Positions 36,516-48,761 of a DNA stretch of 64,000 bases are shown piece after piece (the stretch's first letter is position 1; every line of letters begins with the position of its first letter). Source of the stretch: Parapristionchus giblindavisi. Taxonomy: Eukaryota > Nematoda > Chromadorea > Rhabditida > Diplogasteridae. Made by a program: the position numbers and the translations under genes. Under the pieces are notes generated by a model. That model ran no database searches, was not told where the DNA came from, and was given only the letters and a program-made list of their open reading frames with translations. Where the stretch lies: assembly GCA_943737045.1 (NCBI GenBank), contig CALSFV010000392.1, positions 1 through 64,000 on the forward strand. The letters are read 5' to 3'.

Positions 36516-39500
36516 GTAAGAGAAAGATGAAGAATGACGATACGAAGTATATGAACACTCTTTTCTCACCTTATTCTTCACATTTTTACACCCGTTTTTT
36601 TGTGTTCGCATTTTACTCTTTCTTTTTTCAGTTGACCCCGCGATTTCCGCCAACACTCAAAGTAGGCAACTATGGGATGAATGCTGTCGATTATATCACC
36701 GTGCAGAATAGTAAGTTACTCCTTTCATTAATGAATTGGAGATAGTGTATGAACGGGCATATGAACAATCATTCTCAATGAAGAATAAGATTTGGATTGC
36801 AATGCTCAAGCAGATGTATTATGTACATAAGTAATCCAATGGCGATAATTTGTACATACATTCAATAATCGATATTGCAGTGACCATGCGGTTCTATTCG
36901 ATATTGTATGCTAGAGACGAAAAGAACATCACCTTCTCTAAACCATTTCTTCATCGAAATCTACTATTCAATAGAAATAGAAGCTTTACACGACCGCCTC
37001 CTGATGTAAATGTGGACGAACCACCATTGAAGGTATTTTATGATTATTGATTGATCATTGATTTTTGTTTTGTATACCATTACGCTTATTATAACAATGA
37101 ATGATTAACAATTTGTTAGCAGATTACCGGAATAAATTAATTAGACGTTATACTGCGTATCATAACTAATTTTAGGTTATCCCGCCTTTCTCCTTTGCTC
37201 GATCACCTTGGAGGGAACGATTCATGGTTAAGATCTCTTGCCACAATGAAGAAAAGTTTGATTTTCGTCTAAAGAAACATCGCATACATGGGATCATCCA
37301 ATCATTGAAGGAATTCAAACAGCGCCAAGAAAGTGTCAGTCTTTTTTATAATTGGGCACAATGATTTTCCTTTCAACCAATAATCGTCAATTTTTAAGAT
37401 TATTATGAATGAGAATATCCCCGTGGTTTATCATTTCCCGGCTGGAACCGTTGCTGACTATTTCGATACAGGCAGAGAAGCTCTACTCAATGATATGCAA
37501 TTTAGACGATTCATCATGCTCAATCTGGTTAGTACCTATTATGAATATTATGAAAACCGTTTAAATTATATCTGAAATGGTTGATCTTTCAAAGCAGACC
37601 AAACATTCGCAACTGCTCTTGAATATTGATATTAATAAAGTAGGAGACAAATATATCTAATTATTGAGATTCGATTAATATTAATACTGTTAATATTGCA
37701 GCCCTCTATGCGCGAAGAACTCATTGGATACAACGAAGTGCTTAAGAAAAGGCGGAAATCCATCGCGTGAGCATCATTAATTGATTGATTAAATGAAACC
37801 CATAAAACATTAATTGATTGATTATATTCAGTGATGATCGTGTGCGTCGATTTGCCTATTGGGAACAAGTGGAAGCGAATAAAAGGACACTAACAAGTGA
37901 AGAGGTTTGTATGTTTGTTTAACTAAAAAAATGTTTCTTACATCTAATATAAGGTGAATGCAGTAATTCTGTTTCATGTCCAGTCGGTTAAAATAATATA
38001 GACAAATTGAATATGCTTATTTAGCGATATCATAATTACATTTTATAGATTGAACGACGTGACAAGAAGCAGCGAGAGGAGGCAGCATCCCTCTATGATC
38101 ATGCAATGGGAATCATTCATGTTCCTTCTGAATCATTAGGACTATTCGCTCCTACAGTAGCTCCTGTCTACACTGTTAGTACGATTAAAATAATTCCTCG
38201 ATCGATTGATGAATATTACAGAGACAACCTTCCTTCGATTCGGAATCTGAACCAATTATAGATTGTGATCATGAAGTAGAGAATATCATGGATAGGAGAA
38301 GGGTGAGTTGTTCAATCTTTGGTTAACGAGTGATATACTCTTCAATACAAACAATTAAGGAGGAAGGTATGATCTGTCCTTCGTTGAATTCGGAAAGACC
38401 ATGGACTCCCCACAGGAACACTATATATTTCACTCGAGCAAGGTAAAAACACACCGAATCTCGGCTTATCAACCTCTAGTTATTATATAATACACTTCCA
38501 GGCACCATTTCCTTACGGGATTTCGAACCTGTCATGTTGAGATGTTTTATATATCTGAGTGCGGACATCAAATCACTGCACCGGTAAGCAATATTTATTC
38601 TCGAAATAATTTATGTTTACGCTTTTCATTCGATTTAAATGTCTTGAAAAGGAACGACAAGAATCATTTACTTCTATCGTTTGTAGTGGTCAATTTTCAC
38701 TACTCCTGTGCAGCACCAAATTTCTTAGTTCTTATCTTTTGCTGATTCCAGGTATTCTGGGGTCCCAATTGTGTCTTCAATTTGCCTGTCAATGACCAGC
38801 ACATGGTTACTAATCCTATGGTCATTGATGTCATCCCAGAGATTGGAGAAGATCTTCCTCCGAATTCTAATGTAAGCATGATTCGTAATTAATATATTAA
38901 TTGATTTAAATTTGATTTTACTGAAGATCCAGAGTTAAATTCTTGTTTGATTTCATTGGATTCTATTCGACTTCTACACAATAATGAATTGAAAAATATT
39001 TGTAAAAAATCTGAAAATATACCTGACCTGCTTTAAGGTCCACCTTCTTCTTCGCGTCTCGTTCTCTGAAGACAAGTCTCTTCGTGATTCAAGAGATCGA
39101 ATCATTAAAGCGAAAGAAGAAGAAAACAAAGAGAAGAGAAGATTCGAATCTCCTATATTCTATTCTGATGGAAACGACGATGAAATGGTAATGTCTTGAT
39201 CATGGCTAAAGAACAGATATCTAGCGAAAGCGGATGCACGTCCAGTCGAAATGAAATTGAATGCCATGTCTATTCCTGTCCTGAGAGAGTTTAACCATTA
39301 CATATCTATAATGTTTTAACCTATTATTGATTTAAGCCAGTGATGTTCGGCACAATGTGTATGTATAATCAAGACGAGAAGGGACGAGAAAAGTTCAATT
39401 ATGGAGTGAAGAGTCTCATTCTTGTGTACGTTTACATTGCATTATATCTCATATCTGTTTTAAACTAAATCAAGAATCGTCTTTTAGTGACGCCCGTGAA

Positions 39501-42500
39501 GTCGATGGAGTGGGCGACGATTGGGAGACGAATCCTGAGTTTCTTGATAATCTCACAGCCCTAGTCAAGGTGCTTATCTATCATACTGATTTTGCCTTTT
39601 TAACAAGTCAAAACTTAGTATAAATTATTTTCCTAAACGATATTTTTTGAAGAAGCGACATGGAAATCCGTTCATCGAACTCGAATTGTTCGTTGACGAT
39701 GTGAGTAAGATTGAAGCTGAAGAACCAATTGAAGAAATTCCTCAAATAGCACCAATGGAGCCACAATTAAGTCAGTGTATCGAAATATTTTTTGTGAACC
39801 ATATACAAGACACAATACGACACGATTAACAAAGAAAAGAGTACTTTGCAGGTTCAAAGCTGGCCCGGAAGGTATGGTACAGGAATAAGATCAATCCACC
39901 TGATGATGTAGATGAGAGTGATGCATCCGATCTAGAGATGGGAGAACCAGGCCCGAGAAGAACCAAGAGAATCCTATCGAGGAAAGAAGGTATACGTTCG
40001 TTTTGTGCAAATAAGGAACAACAATTAAGAGCTTCTTGAAAAAAACTATTTATCATATCGTTTATGTGCAACAAAAGTTAATTATTCGTGAAATAGCTAT
40101 CGTATTTTCAGCTCAACAGAGGAAGACAATAAGAGACAGAAGTGGTCTTCCTATGTTCGATTACATCAAAGCATTCTGTGGACTTGAAGCAGGAATAGAA
40201 TTCGGTTGTGTAGAGGAACTGCTGAAAATGTACAAGAACTACTCCGTTCATATTCGAATCATTGAAGAATGTAAGAAATTTTTTATTTATTATGTTGACC
40301 TTTTCCTGTCTTTTCAAGATTCGAACCTGATTATAATTTATTGATTATTTCAGTGACGTCCATGAGCTTCTCTGATTGTCTTAAAGACCCAACTTTAGTG
40401 CAGTCCATCAATATGCTCAGAAGTATTCATTTCCCTCCTGTCATCTAGTAAGTCGTTTGTATGACTTATTTTAAATGATATATAATATTTCCATTACAGC
40501 TACCGTATCGCTTCATCATCCGGTGAGGAATATGAGCCAATCGATATGACGAGAACGTCACCAAAGAAGGAGAACTATGAACGACCAAAGAAACCTCAGC
40601 TGTAAGTTCAACTGAACAACTTGAAGTCACACCCGCGCTAATTCTACTCCACTATTGCAACGCTCTGTCATAGACAAAGAAACAGAGGTGAAAGCGGAGA
40701 GTTTCAAATTAGCATAGCATGTGCATATAATAATGCCTTATTATTGTTTCCACAATAATTACCATCCCAAGCAACTAATTATACTCTTTCATTTCAGGGA
40801 ATATGATCGTCCTCATCTCTTTCCTCTTCATTATGCCAGTTCCCGTGCTATTTCTGATTGGCGACGTCGTCCATTCTTCACTGTCGTCAAGTACACGAAA
40901 GCATTGAAAGTCGTGAGTATTCATTCATTCATTTTACACTTGTGTAATTCCATTTAATGCTGTTTTATGATAATGTAGCCTTTGAGATCCGTTTGTTGAC
41001 TTGGAACGAAGTGAAGAAGCTTCCTCTTGAGAAGAGATTGATTCTGATGAAAGGACAACTATCAAGATTCGATCCTTTGTACATATTTGATCCGGATGAA
41101 CCATTAGGAGATGATATGGCGGTAAGATCTCCAACATGTTTTGAGTTAAACATTTTGTCCACATACCATTCAGAATACAATAAGTATCGTGTTAAACTCA
41201 AATCACGATTTTAATAGAGAGACGTAAAATTTATCTTTCAGAGAGATGTAAAATTTATCTATGGACTCGATGCCAAAGTTGATGATTGGAAAATGAGAAA
41301 AAAGAAGCAGAAAAAGAAGATAAAGGTGATCACACATACCGCCTTATCCACTATGATTTATCTTTTCAGTGTATTCATACAAAGAGAAGGAAGCGACAGA
41401 ATAATGAAAACTCTGAAAGAACTGCCCAGAGGAGACGGCATATTGCAAGACAGATATTGGAAGCGGAGAGCCGAAGGGTACAGTGGTTTAATGATTTCGA
41501 TTGCATTGACTGCTCGTTTTTGCCTTTCTCCCAATATCCCTTCAAATTAATTACTAGTGGTTATCCTATGTTCTTCTGTGTTAGGACTTGACAACTATAG
41601 TCTGAAAGGGTCATCGTTGTTAGTTGCCAAGGAGGTTTCGGCTCATCAGAATTATTGTAGACTCGATTCCAACCTGGTCGTGCCTCTAAACAAGCCCAAG
41701 AGGAGAAGAGGGCAGAACATCTTAAAGTGACTGATAGAGGAGATAATGAGTGGGAGAAGAGAATGAAGAAGTTGTCCAAGGTCTCCAATACATTTGGAGG
41801 AGGAGTGAGTTATATATTCAGTTCATAAATTTTCTCCTTTCAAACACAAATAGTTTCCACAAGATTTGTTGGCATTTGTTCGGTACAAAACGGTCGATGA
41901 TGTGATATTGTGATATCAGTAGCCATAGGTCGGACGGGGCTGAAGTGCTAAATATGAGCGCTTTGAAAATAAAAAAAATAATAATATGAAGGATATCAAA
42001 CATTGGTTATATTCAGATTCGTCTTCGCTCTCCCGGCCCCGATGGATTTGATCCGATCGTTCCAGTATTGAAGATGAATGATTATGGAATGACGAAGAAG
42101 AGGAGATCCAACAAATGTGTACGATTTGTTGAGGAGACTCAAGTCATCATAATCAGTCCCAATCGAGAGAATAGAATAAAAGGAACGAGTCTATCAGAGC
42201 AGAAGGATGATGTGCTGATGATTGTGGACTCTGAAGATGTTAAGAAGAATGATGAGAATATAGTTAATGTAGAGGAAATGAAGGTGGATTCAGTAGAAGA
42301 TCCACAAGATGATGAAGAAAGGAAGATAAATAAGTTTGAATCTACGTTGATTAGAGATGATGATGATGAAGAGGAGGAGGATTCAGAAGACTCTATTTTA
42401 TCTCAGAATAAGATCTCTCCAGACACTCCAACAGATCAAGAAACAACCCCAGAACAGATTGAGGAGTGTATAAAGAATAGAGAAGATAGACTGGATCGGA

Positions 42501-45500
42501 TCATCGAAGAGAATCTACGATTGGACCTTCTTGAAATGATAGATAAGAGAAAAGAACGTATGAGAGAAGAAGAAGAGAAATGCAAGAAAGAGATCTTCAT
42601 TAGGGTTCAAGCATTTCTGAAGAAGGTTTGGAATGAGTCGGATATGAACCTATCAGAAAAGGGATCAATGTCCATGTCGCTGGCCGAAATGAAAGATGTC
42701 ATTTCTATGAAGAAGACACAATTATTGAGAGAAGCCATGGACAGAGGATGGTTCAAGAGGAAAGATGAGATTTTAGAGAAGGAAGATCAAAGGAGAAAAC
42801 GTCATATGAATTATAAGACTATCACTACTGATGAGGGAAGTCAAGTGAAGATTCCTCTGTGGCAAAGGTCCTTCGGTATTATGAGGCAAAAGATGGGGCC
42901 TCATCAACGAGATGAGGCCAATATTCCTACTTGTTCATGGAAAGTTCAATTCGACGTGGCTCCGCCCATTCAAGAGACCATGCGACAACAATTGGATGCT
43001 ACTATGATGACGATGAGAGAAGAGAAATATTGGTATGGCGAATATATGATCAGGGCGAGGAATATGGACATAAAGGAAGGAGCGTGGCTTAGGAAGAGTC
43101 GATTGGAAGAATCCATCGATATGGAGTGTAGGAGGGATAGGAAGAGAAGGAGTGATGATCGAGGAAGAGATGGACCCGAGATGAAGATGAATCGAATGAA
43201 TGAAAATGATGATGAATTGAACGAGAAGACAATGCAGAATGAAGACGATTTTGAGGATCCAAACAATGGAGTGATCGATGATGACATGGATATCGATGAA
43301 TCAAAAGAGAAGAAGAGATTAAAATCACCTCCTCCGGCTAATGTGATCGAGGCTGATGATGCGATGAGAGTGATACCAAATCAGGATCCGACCCGACTCG
43401 TACTTAAGGTATGATCTGCTTAGCTTGATCCTTAACTTATGGAGATTACGTTCAGATTCGTCGTAGACAACGTCTAACAAATGTCGAAAGGCTGAAGGTG
43501 CTGCAGAAGGAGCGAAGACTACGAGAGAAGGTACTGATAATACAATTTTTTTTTCAACGTCACCACAGAATCACAATTTTTTAACGAATTTATGATGCTA
43601 CCATAGAATTGTCTAATCTCATTCCTTGTAGAATCGTGTACCCGGTCTTACCAAGAAAGAGTTCGTCGAGTTCGAACTGCAGAAGCTGTTCAAGATATTC
43701 CCTGTATCATTATATTGAGTTTTTGCAAAGTATTAAAAGTGTTTTTTAGCATCATCGAAGAATTCCTGAATGTCGCCATAGAGCGTTCTTGATGTTCATC
43801 AGGAACATGAACGAGGAAGAATTGATGGATTTCAAGACCAAATGGGAAAAGAAAGGAGTTAGATTTGACACGTGGCCAGATAATGTAAGAAATGTTAATC
43901 TATTTTATACACGACTACTATGTTATTATATCACAAACATTACTGATTACATGCAAGATTTGTTCAGCCTTTATCACAAGAAGAAGATGTCATCCTCACG
44001 AATAAGATCAATCGGGCCAATGATATGGGACTTGTTCGAATGCATGAATTGTATAAGAAATGGACGATAGAAGCGCAGAGTAGAGTGGACAAACCTGAAT
44101 ATGATTTGTACCATAGAAGACTTGGATTGAAACCAAATGCTGGTCTTTATGTAAGTATCTAATGACCATCGACTTTAATTTATCATACATTGAATAATTG
44201 TGACAACAAGTGATAAATAAATATTGCGAATTATGTGGAATTATATTGTTTAGGATAAACAAGAAAACGAAGTCGCTTATGTGGTCAGGGAGACAAACAG
44301 GCCGAACTTGTGCATATTCTGTGGACATATATGCTATAATCTGTAAGTTTTCTTTTCAGATTTAGTGTGACAGAGTTTGCCAACAAATGCTGAATGCTGT
44401 CGTTAATTGCAGATTCACTCTCATGATGCATTACAATCTCACTCATACTCGGTTCATTGTTAAGATCCTCCCGAATCTACACAGTGGAAAGGTTATTTTT
44501 CTTTTTTCCTAATTTTTTGATTTTGATTTTTAGCCTTTGATTTCAAAAAAATTGAATCTGTTTCAGGACGCAGAAGGTAAACCATTCGAAATGGAGAACG
44601 CTGTTGTTATCGAAGTTAAATTGGATCCTAACGTAGACACTTCGAGAGAAGTGCTCGATTTGGATCTGCCTAAACGTGAGTGTACTTGTTCTTTAATCTT
44701 CAAAATCTGATCTTTGATCTTTCAGATCTCCCATCAGAGAACGCCACCGAATGGTCACTTCGTCGTTCTACCAAGCCTGTTCAGCTACACGTATCTGATT
44801 GTGGTCCCATTTATATGACTACATAGTGAGTATATCAAAGGAGAGATTGAGTGGACGAAAATATTGATTGATTTCAGCTTGGAATCTCGTCTTCTTCGCA
44901 ATCTCATTCATATGGATATGACAATGTTCACAAAGGATATCTTCACTCCATCTGTAGCGAGAAAGATTGAGACGTAAGACAGAATATGATATCACTTGAT
45001 CAATCATAGATGCATTATAAAGTAGCCGGAATGGTATTGTACATTTGTAGTTCAACTGACTAATAATGATTATAACAATAAAAATAATTAATATTAATTA
45101 ATGGTTGATCAATAAATGATAATCTGATTACGATTCTTAGAATGTTCATTCACCATTATCATCATAATTCTTTCAGTGAACGGAAGTTCGGTCAAGCCCA
45201 CAATGAGCTAATGCGAATCGATCATTACTATCAAGGCCCCTCCAATTTAGGATTGCAGACACACTATCTATGGGTGAAATGGAGAATATTTGTGAGTTGA
45301 CAAGGGAACAGATAATGGCGGGGACCATCAGTCCAAAATTCGTTGACATAGGTCGACTAGTACCCCCCAGGGGGTCACAGAACTGTTTTGAACTGATTGG
45401 ATATTTGCTTCCTTGGTACCGAAAATCGATTATGAAAATTTGGGCGCGAGCCCAGTGGAATAGTGTCAAACACTCAGAGAACACAGGCTGTGTCCTCCGT

Positions 45501-48500
45501 AGCCAAATGGTTAGAGTGCCGGATTAGCTTTTGGAATGTCGTGGGTTCGAATCCCCCCTACTACAACTTCTTTTGCTGTATTTTTTTTAGTGCTTTCCAA
45601 CAGACAGTGTCAAAGTCAAACTTCATTTTCAACAACAACAATAACAACAACCACAAATCAACAACGATGGAGAAGTAAGCTTTTCGCATCGGGGACGGAT
45701 GCTATAGCCGCGAGAGGAGCAGAAAGAGCACGGAGCTATCGATCCTTTCATCGGAAGATCATCGATCGATCTCTAGACTGGCAATTGATCCTCTACCTCC
45801 CGCGCTTTTTCCAGGAACTGTTCTGGAGAAGCCAGTTGTATCAGTTCCTTCGTTCGTTCTACAAGCCTTCAATTCTTCTCTCTTCTAGAATGGAGTTCGA
45901 CTTTGACCCAGTGTCTGCCAAGGCTGTTTCTGCCCTGATCGCCCTCACCTTCGACCCCTCCCTCTCCTCCCAGATCACTCGTGCCTCCCTCAACTCATCG
46001 GAGAAGATGTGGGTTGATCGCATCGTCATGATGCTTCGTGGAGCGGAGGCGGGAGACTCAAGAGCATCATCAAGGCCAGAGGTATCAACTTCAAGGTCTC
46101 GCAGAGGGACAATCTGCTCAAGTTCGTCTCCCAACTTCATTTCTGCATGGGTGCTGATCGGTTCAAGCCCTTCATCATGTACGGCTTCTTCAAGGGCGGC
46201 TTCATCGCGGACCGCCCTCCTCGCTTCGTCGGCCCTAAGGAGTTTATCTTCGGCAAGGGATCGATGGCTCCGTGCTCTTTCTGCTCCTCTCGCGGTTGCA
46301 GCATCTGCCCCCGATGCGAGAAGCCGTTCTGCTTCAACTGCTTCTGGGTACTTCTCCATCGTTGTTGATTTGTGGTTGTTGTTATTGTTGTTGTTGAAAA
46401 TGAAGTTTGACTTTGACACTGTCTGTTGGAAAGCACTAAAAAAAATACAGCAAAAGAAGTTGTAGTAGGGGGATTCGAACCCACGACATTCCAAAAGCTA
46501 ATCCGGCACTCTAACCATTTGGCTACGGAGGACACAGCCTGTGTTCTCTGAGTGTTTGACACTATTCCACTGGGCTCGCGCCCAAATTTTCATAATCGAT
46601 TTTCGGTACCAAGGAAGCAAATATCCAATCAGTTCAAAACAGTTCTGTGACCCCCTGGGGGGTACTAGTCGACCTATGTCAACGAATTTTGGACTGATGG
46701 TCCCCGCCATTATCTGTTCCCTTGTGAGCATAACAATTACGAGTATAATAAATTCTTAATATTTCTTTTCAAGAAGAGATTATTTACCTGCTATTTATGT
46801 GTAATGTAGTCATTAATGCACTTTTTCTTAATTAAAAATTATTATACATGATAATATTCGACAAGTAATATTTCAAATGAATGTCTATTACAGAAGTACA
46901 TGAATGAACCAATGTTCAATTGTGATAGCCAACTGCATCTTCCCTTCAATGTATTAATGATGTATTTCGATCAATCTTTATACAAATGGCATCAACATAC
47001 GAGCTGCTACACTAGAATGGTATGAATTTAATTGAAAATTATAAACTGTAACGCGTTTTCCAGCGTCTATTCCTCCGTTGTAATCTTCATATCATTCTAT
47101 TCAATCGTGTTCATCAGCCCGATCTTTATACTTCTCTAATTTATTATCTCACCCGATTGGTCAGATTGGAAGGATTGACTACTGATGACTTCACTGATCT
47201 CATTCTAAGGTGAGTGCATCAATTTTCACTATCAATTTATATTGCTTGTTTCAAATTTCTTTAACTTAATTGATTATTACAAACTAGTTAAATTTGTTCA
47301 CTTTGGACGAGATTTTTTCATTATAATTAAAGAATAATTGCTGTCCAATGTAGGATCAATTACTGTGCGACTCAATCGTATTGGAGAGGCGAAATGGATG
47401 ATTATGATCCCTATTCCAATGATCAATCTCCTCTTCGTCGTTTCATTTATGAATATATCATCGACAATCATTACAAATGGAAGGAAAAGATCGATAAATC
47501 ACAGAGTAAGCACAATAATATATAATATTGGTTTACGCATCGATAATTTCGGCAAGCTAAGCTAAAATACTATAAAATTGCCAAAAATTCACGCATATCG
47601 GGAGTATTCTCTACTTCTCCTGTGTTAGAATCTGCATGCTCAGTCGTTAATTAAGCGAATATAAACATTAACATAATAATAGAAATATTAATATAATCGA
47701 TGGATACCTCATGTGTGTTCTTTCAGCAAACAAACGTGTGCTCAGTCTGAATATCAATGATATTCCTTATGAATTCCGTCGTCTTCCACAATATATTGAT
47801 TCGAATGAATTACATATAATGATGCGAAAGATTGGTCGTAATCATAAGAATATACCATACTCCAACTATTGGAATAGTGAAGTCAAGGTGCGCAATTTAT
47901 TTTTCGCAATAAGTTCTTTAGTGATGCGCATTGCACTTTATACAACATAGCATTATATTCGTTCTCAAGCTATTGTCACAGAAAAAGTTTAATAGGCAAG
48001 TAAACTATTGTGATATCGGGTGAGACAAAGTTTATTTTATATGCAAAGCAATTGTTCATCACCATATTATTCATTTCAGACTCTTTGGGGAGGATACGAC
48101 GACGCCCGAATTCCCGAATACATGTTCCCTCCTGAGTGGGTAGTGAAAAATGTAAGTGCATATCATTCATTAGCAATATTTTAACTTATATTGATGATCA
48201 TATGATATTGTTAAGAAAACAACTAATACTTGATTTTTGTTTGAGTAACGATGACCAAATCGTCGATTTACAAGTTATTAGTAGATCAAAAACTCTTTTT
48301 GTACATGTGAAATTAACTTATCATTTAATTTTTGCATTGATCGCTCAAAGGTACTGCATGATCTATTTGCAAAATGAATATTACTCAGTTCTTTCGATCT
48401 AAACTAGAATATAGTAAATGATGTGATCATTCCAGTTCATTCCACATCTTCCTCCTTCGTACATTCTTGATCCTCGTCTTGGACCTTGTCTCTACTCGCA

Positions 48501-48761
48501 ACACTACTTCGAACAACGCGTCAGTGACTATATTCATTCTTTATTCTATTCTTCCTACATCTTTTGTTTAGTCATCTTTTCCTCGTCCCTAAAGACATTC
48601 CTCTGTTCTTTCAGAAATTCGCGAAAGAAGAACAACGAGAGATGAGAGATCGGAAGTATATGGCAGCAACGATGTGTGAATACTTTGATCGACAGAAAAA
48701 GGCCCAAATTACACTCAAATCATTTAAAGTACATGCTGCTAACGATTCTAATAAGAGCTAA
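31758..48761 (+). CDS. SUZ12-like Polycomb (PRC2) subunit, hugely expanded; 5' end missing
   Basis: About 63 short exons were joined by canonical splice sites, giving roughly 2,760 codons and stop TAA at 48759-48761. In order: acidic/basic disordered region (31758-36515); an N-terminal block (36632-37334) with FYSILYARDE and FLHRNL, like the SUZ12 FLHRTL segment; long linkers including a 1,392-bp exon (42017-43408); a zinc finger (44254-44491) with CIFC and H-x4-H, spacing C-x2-C-x12-H-x4-H then RF, as in SUZ12; and a VEFS-like region (about 45177-47209). SUZ12 scaffolds E(z) and ESC to methylate H3K27. Family SUZ12 proteins are about 700-900 residues, so this one is far longer and could be two genes. 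Reading phase is kept at every junction but 40912/40979. The assignment rests on motif order; length and first exon are unresolved. Confidence 0.72.
33199..33319. mobile_element. 121-bp MITE in a SUZ12-like gene intron
   Basis: Imperfect inverted ends of about 35 bp (TTAAAGGGGCTGACACC and ...CCCTTTAA; GGTCTCTTCA against TGAAGAGACC) enclose a CTCTCGTTGTTAGAGAACAG hairpin. A related core lies near 24660. It lies wholly inside the intron 33179-33431. Confidence 0.7.
40913..40978 (+). other. out-of-frame splice junction in the SUZ12-like gene
   Basis: Exon 40798-40912 ends in phase 0 (KALKV, donor GTGAGT). The next exon (from 40979, after ATGTAG) codes convincingly only in the frame needing one carried base (FEIRLLTWNEVKKLPLEK). 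Joined as written, it stops at TGA after six codons. No alternative GT or AG nearby restores the frame. A one-base indel in the genome or the assembly is the simplest explanation. Confidence 0.65.
41216..41261 (+). repeat. 21-bp duplication creating an exon/intron border
   Basis: AGAGAGACGTAAAATTTATCT is followed after TTC by AGAGAGATGTAAAATTTATCT. The first copy ends in the polypyrimidine/acceptor region and the second starts at the acceptor and exon 41242-41325. The duplication therefore spans the 3' splice site. Confidence 0.8.
45492..45565 (+). repeat. tRNA-like sequence in left arm
   Basis: A good box A (TAGCCAAATGGTTAGAG) and perfect box B (GGTTCGAATCC) lie about 30 bp apart, with a plausible anticodon stem between them. 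The acceptor stem does not close (5' TCCTCCG against 3' CTACTACA), so it looks like a tRNA-derived Pol III promoter rather than a functional tRNA gene. Confidence 0.7.
45890..46345 (+). CDS. element-encoded ORF with C-terminal Cys cluster, frame change inside
   Basis: ATG at 45890 (MEFDFDPVSAKAVSALIA...) reads to about 46050. The best continuation is then in another frame: RLKSIIKARGINFKVSQRDN, then FKPFIMYGFFKGGF, ending CSFCSSRGCSICPRC and FCFNCF (C-x2-C-x4-C-x2-C-x2-C-x4-C-x2-C). The ending recalls Cys-rich C-termini of some transposases such as piggyBac, but no catalytic core is visible. GC-rich codons contrast with the AT-rich host gene. The frame change may be decay, an intron or frameshifting. 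Opposite-strand frames are also open, so certainty is limited. Confidence 0.4.
46462..46535 (-). repeat. tRNA-like sequence in right arm
   Basis: Inverted copy of the left-arm tRNA-like sequence with intact box A and box B. The two copies face each other toward the element centre. Confidence 0.7.

Larger units (their letters stand above)
45300..46725. mobile_element. 1.43-kb foldback element with tRNA-like arms, intronic
   Basis: Arms of about 378 bp (45300-45677 and 46349-46725) are near-perfect inverted repeats, starting ACAAGGGAACAGATAATGG. A weaker second layer matches 45680-45765 with about 46240-46330. The centre is GC-rich and carries an ORF with a Cys cluster. The element lies within the intron 45292-46893, its left end 8 bp after the GTGAGT donor. 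TTGTGAG occurs at both borders and may be a 7-bp target duplication. I do not recognise the superfamily. Confidence 0.88.

Noticed and set aside
45492..45565. Functional tRNA gene
   Set aside because: Boxes A and B are good but the acceptor stem does not pair, and the sequence is an integral part of a transposon arm present twice.
45890..46345. piggyBac transposase
   Set aside because: Only the Cys-rich ending is reminiscent. The protein is far too short, no catalytic Asp triad is visible, and the borders are not TTAA.
46147..46562. Opposite-strand frames of 141 and 211 codons over the foldback centre and arm
   Set aside because: They run through the arm repeat and the complement of the better-supported plus-strand frame.
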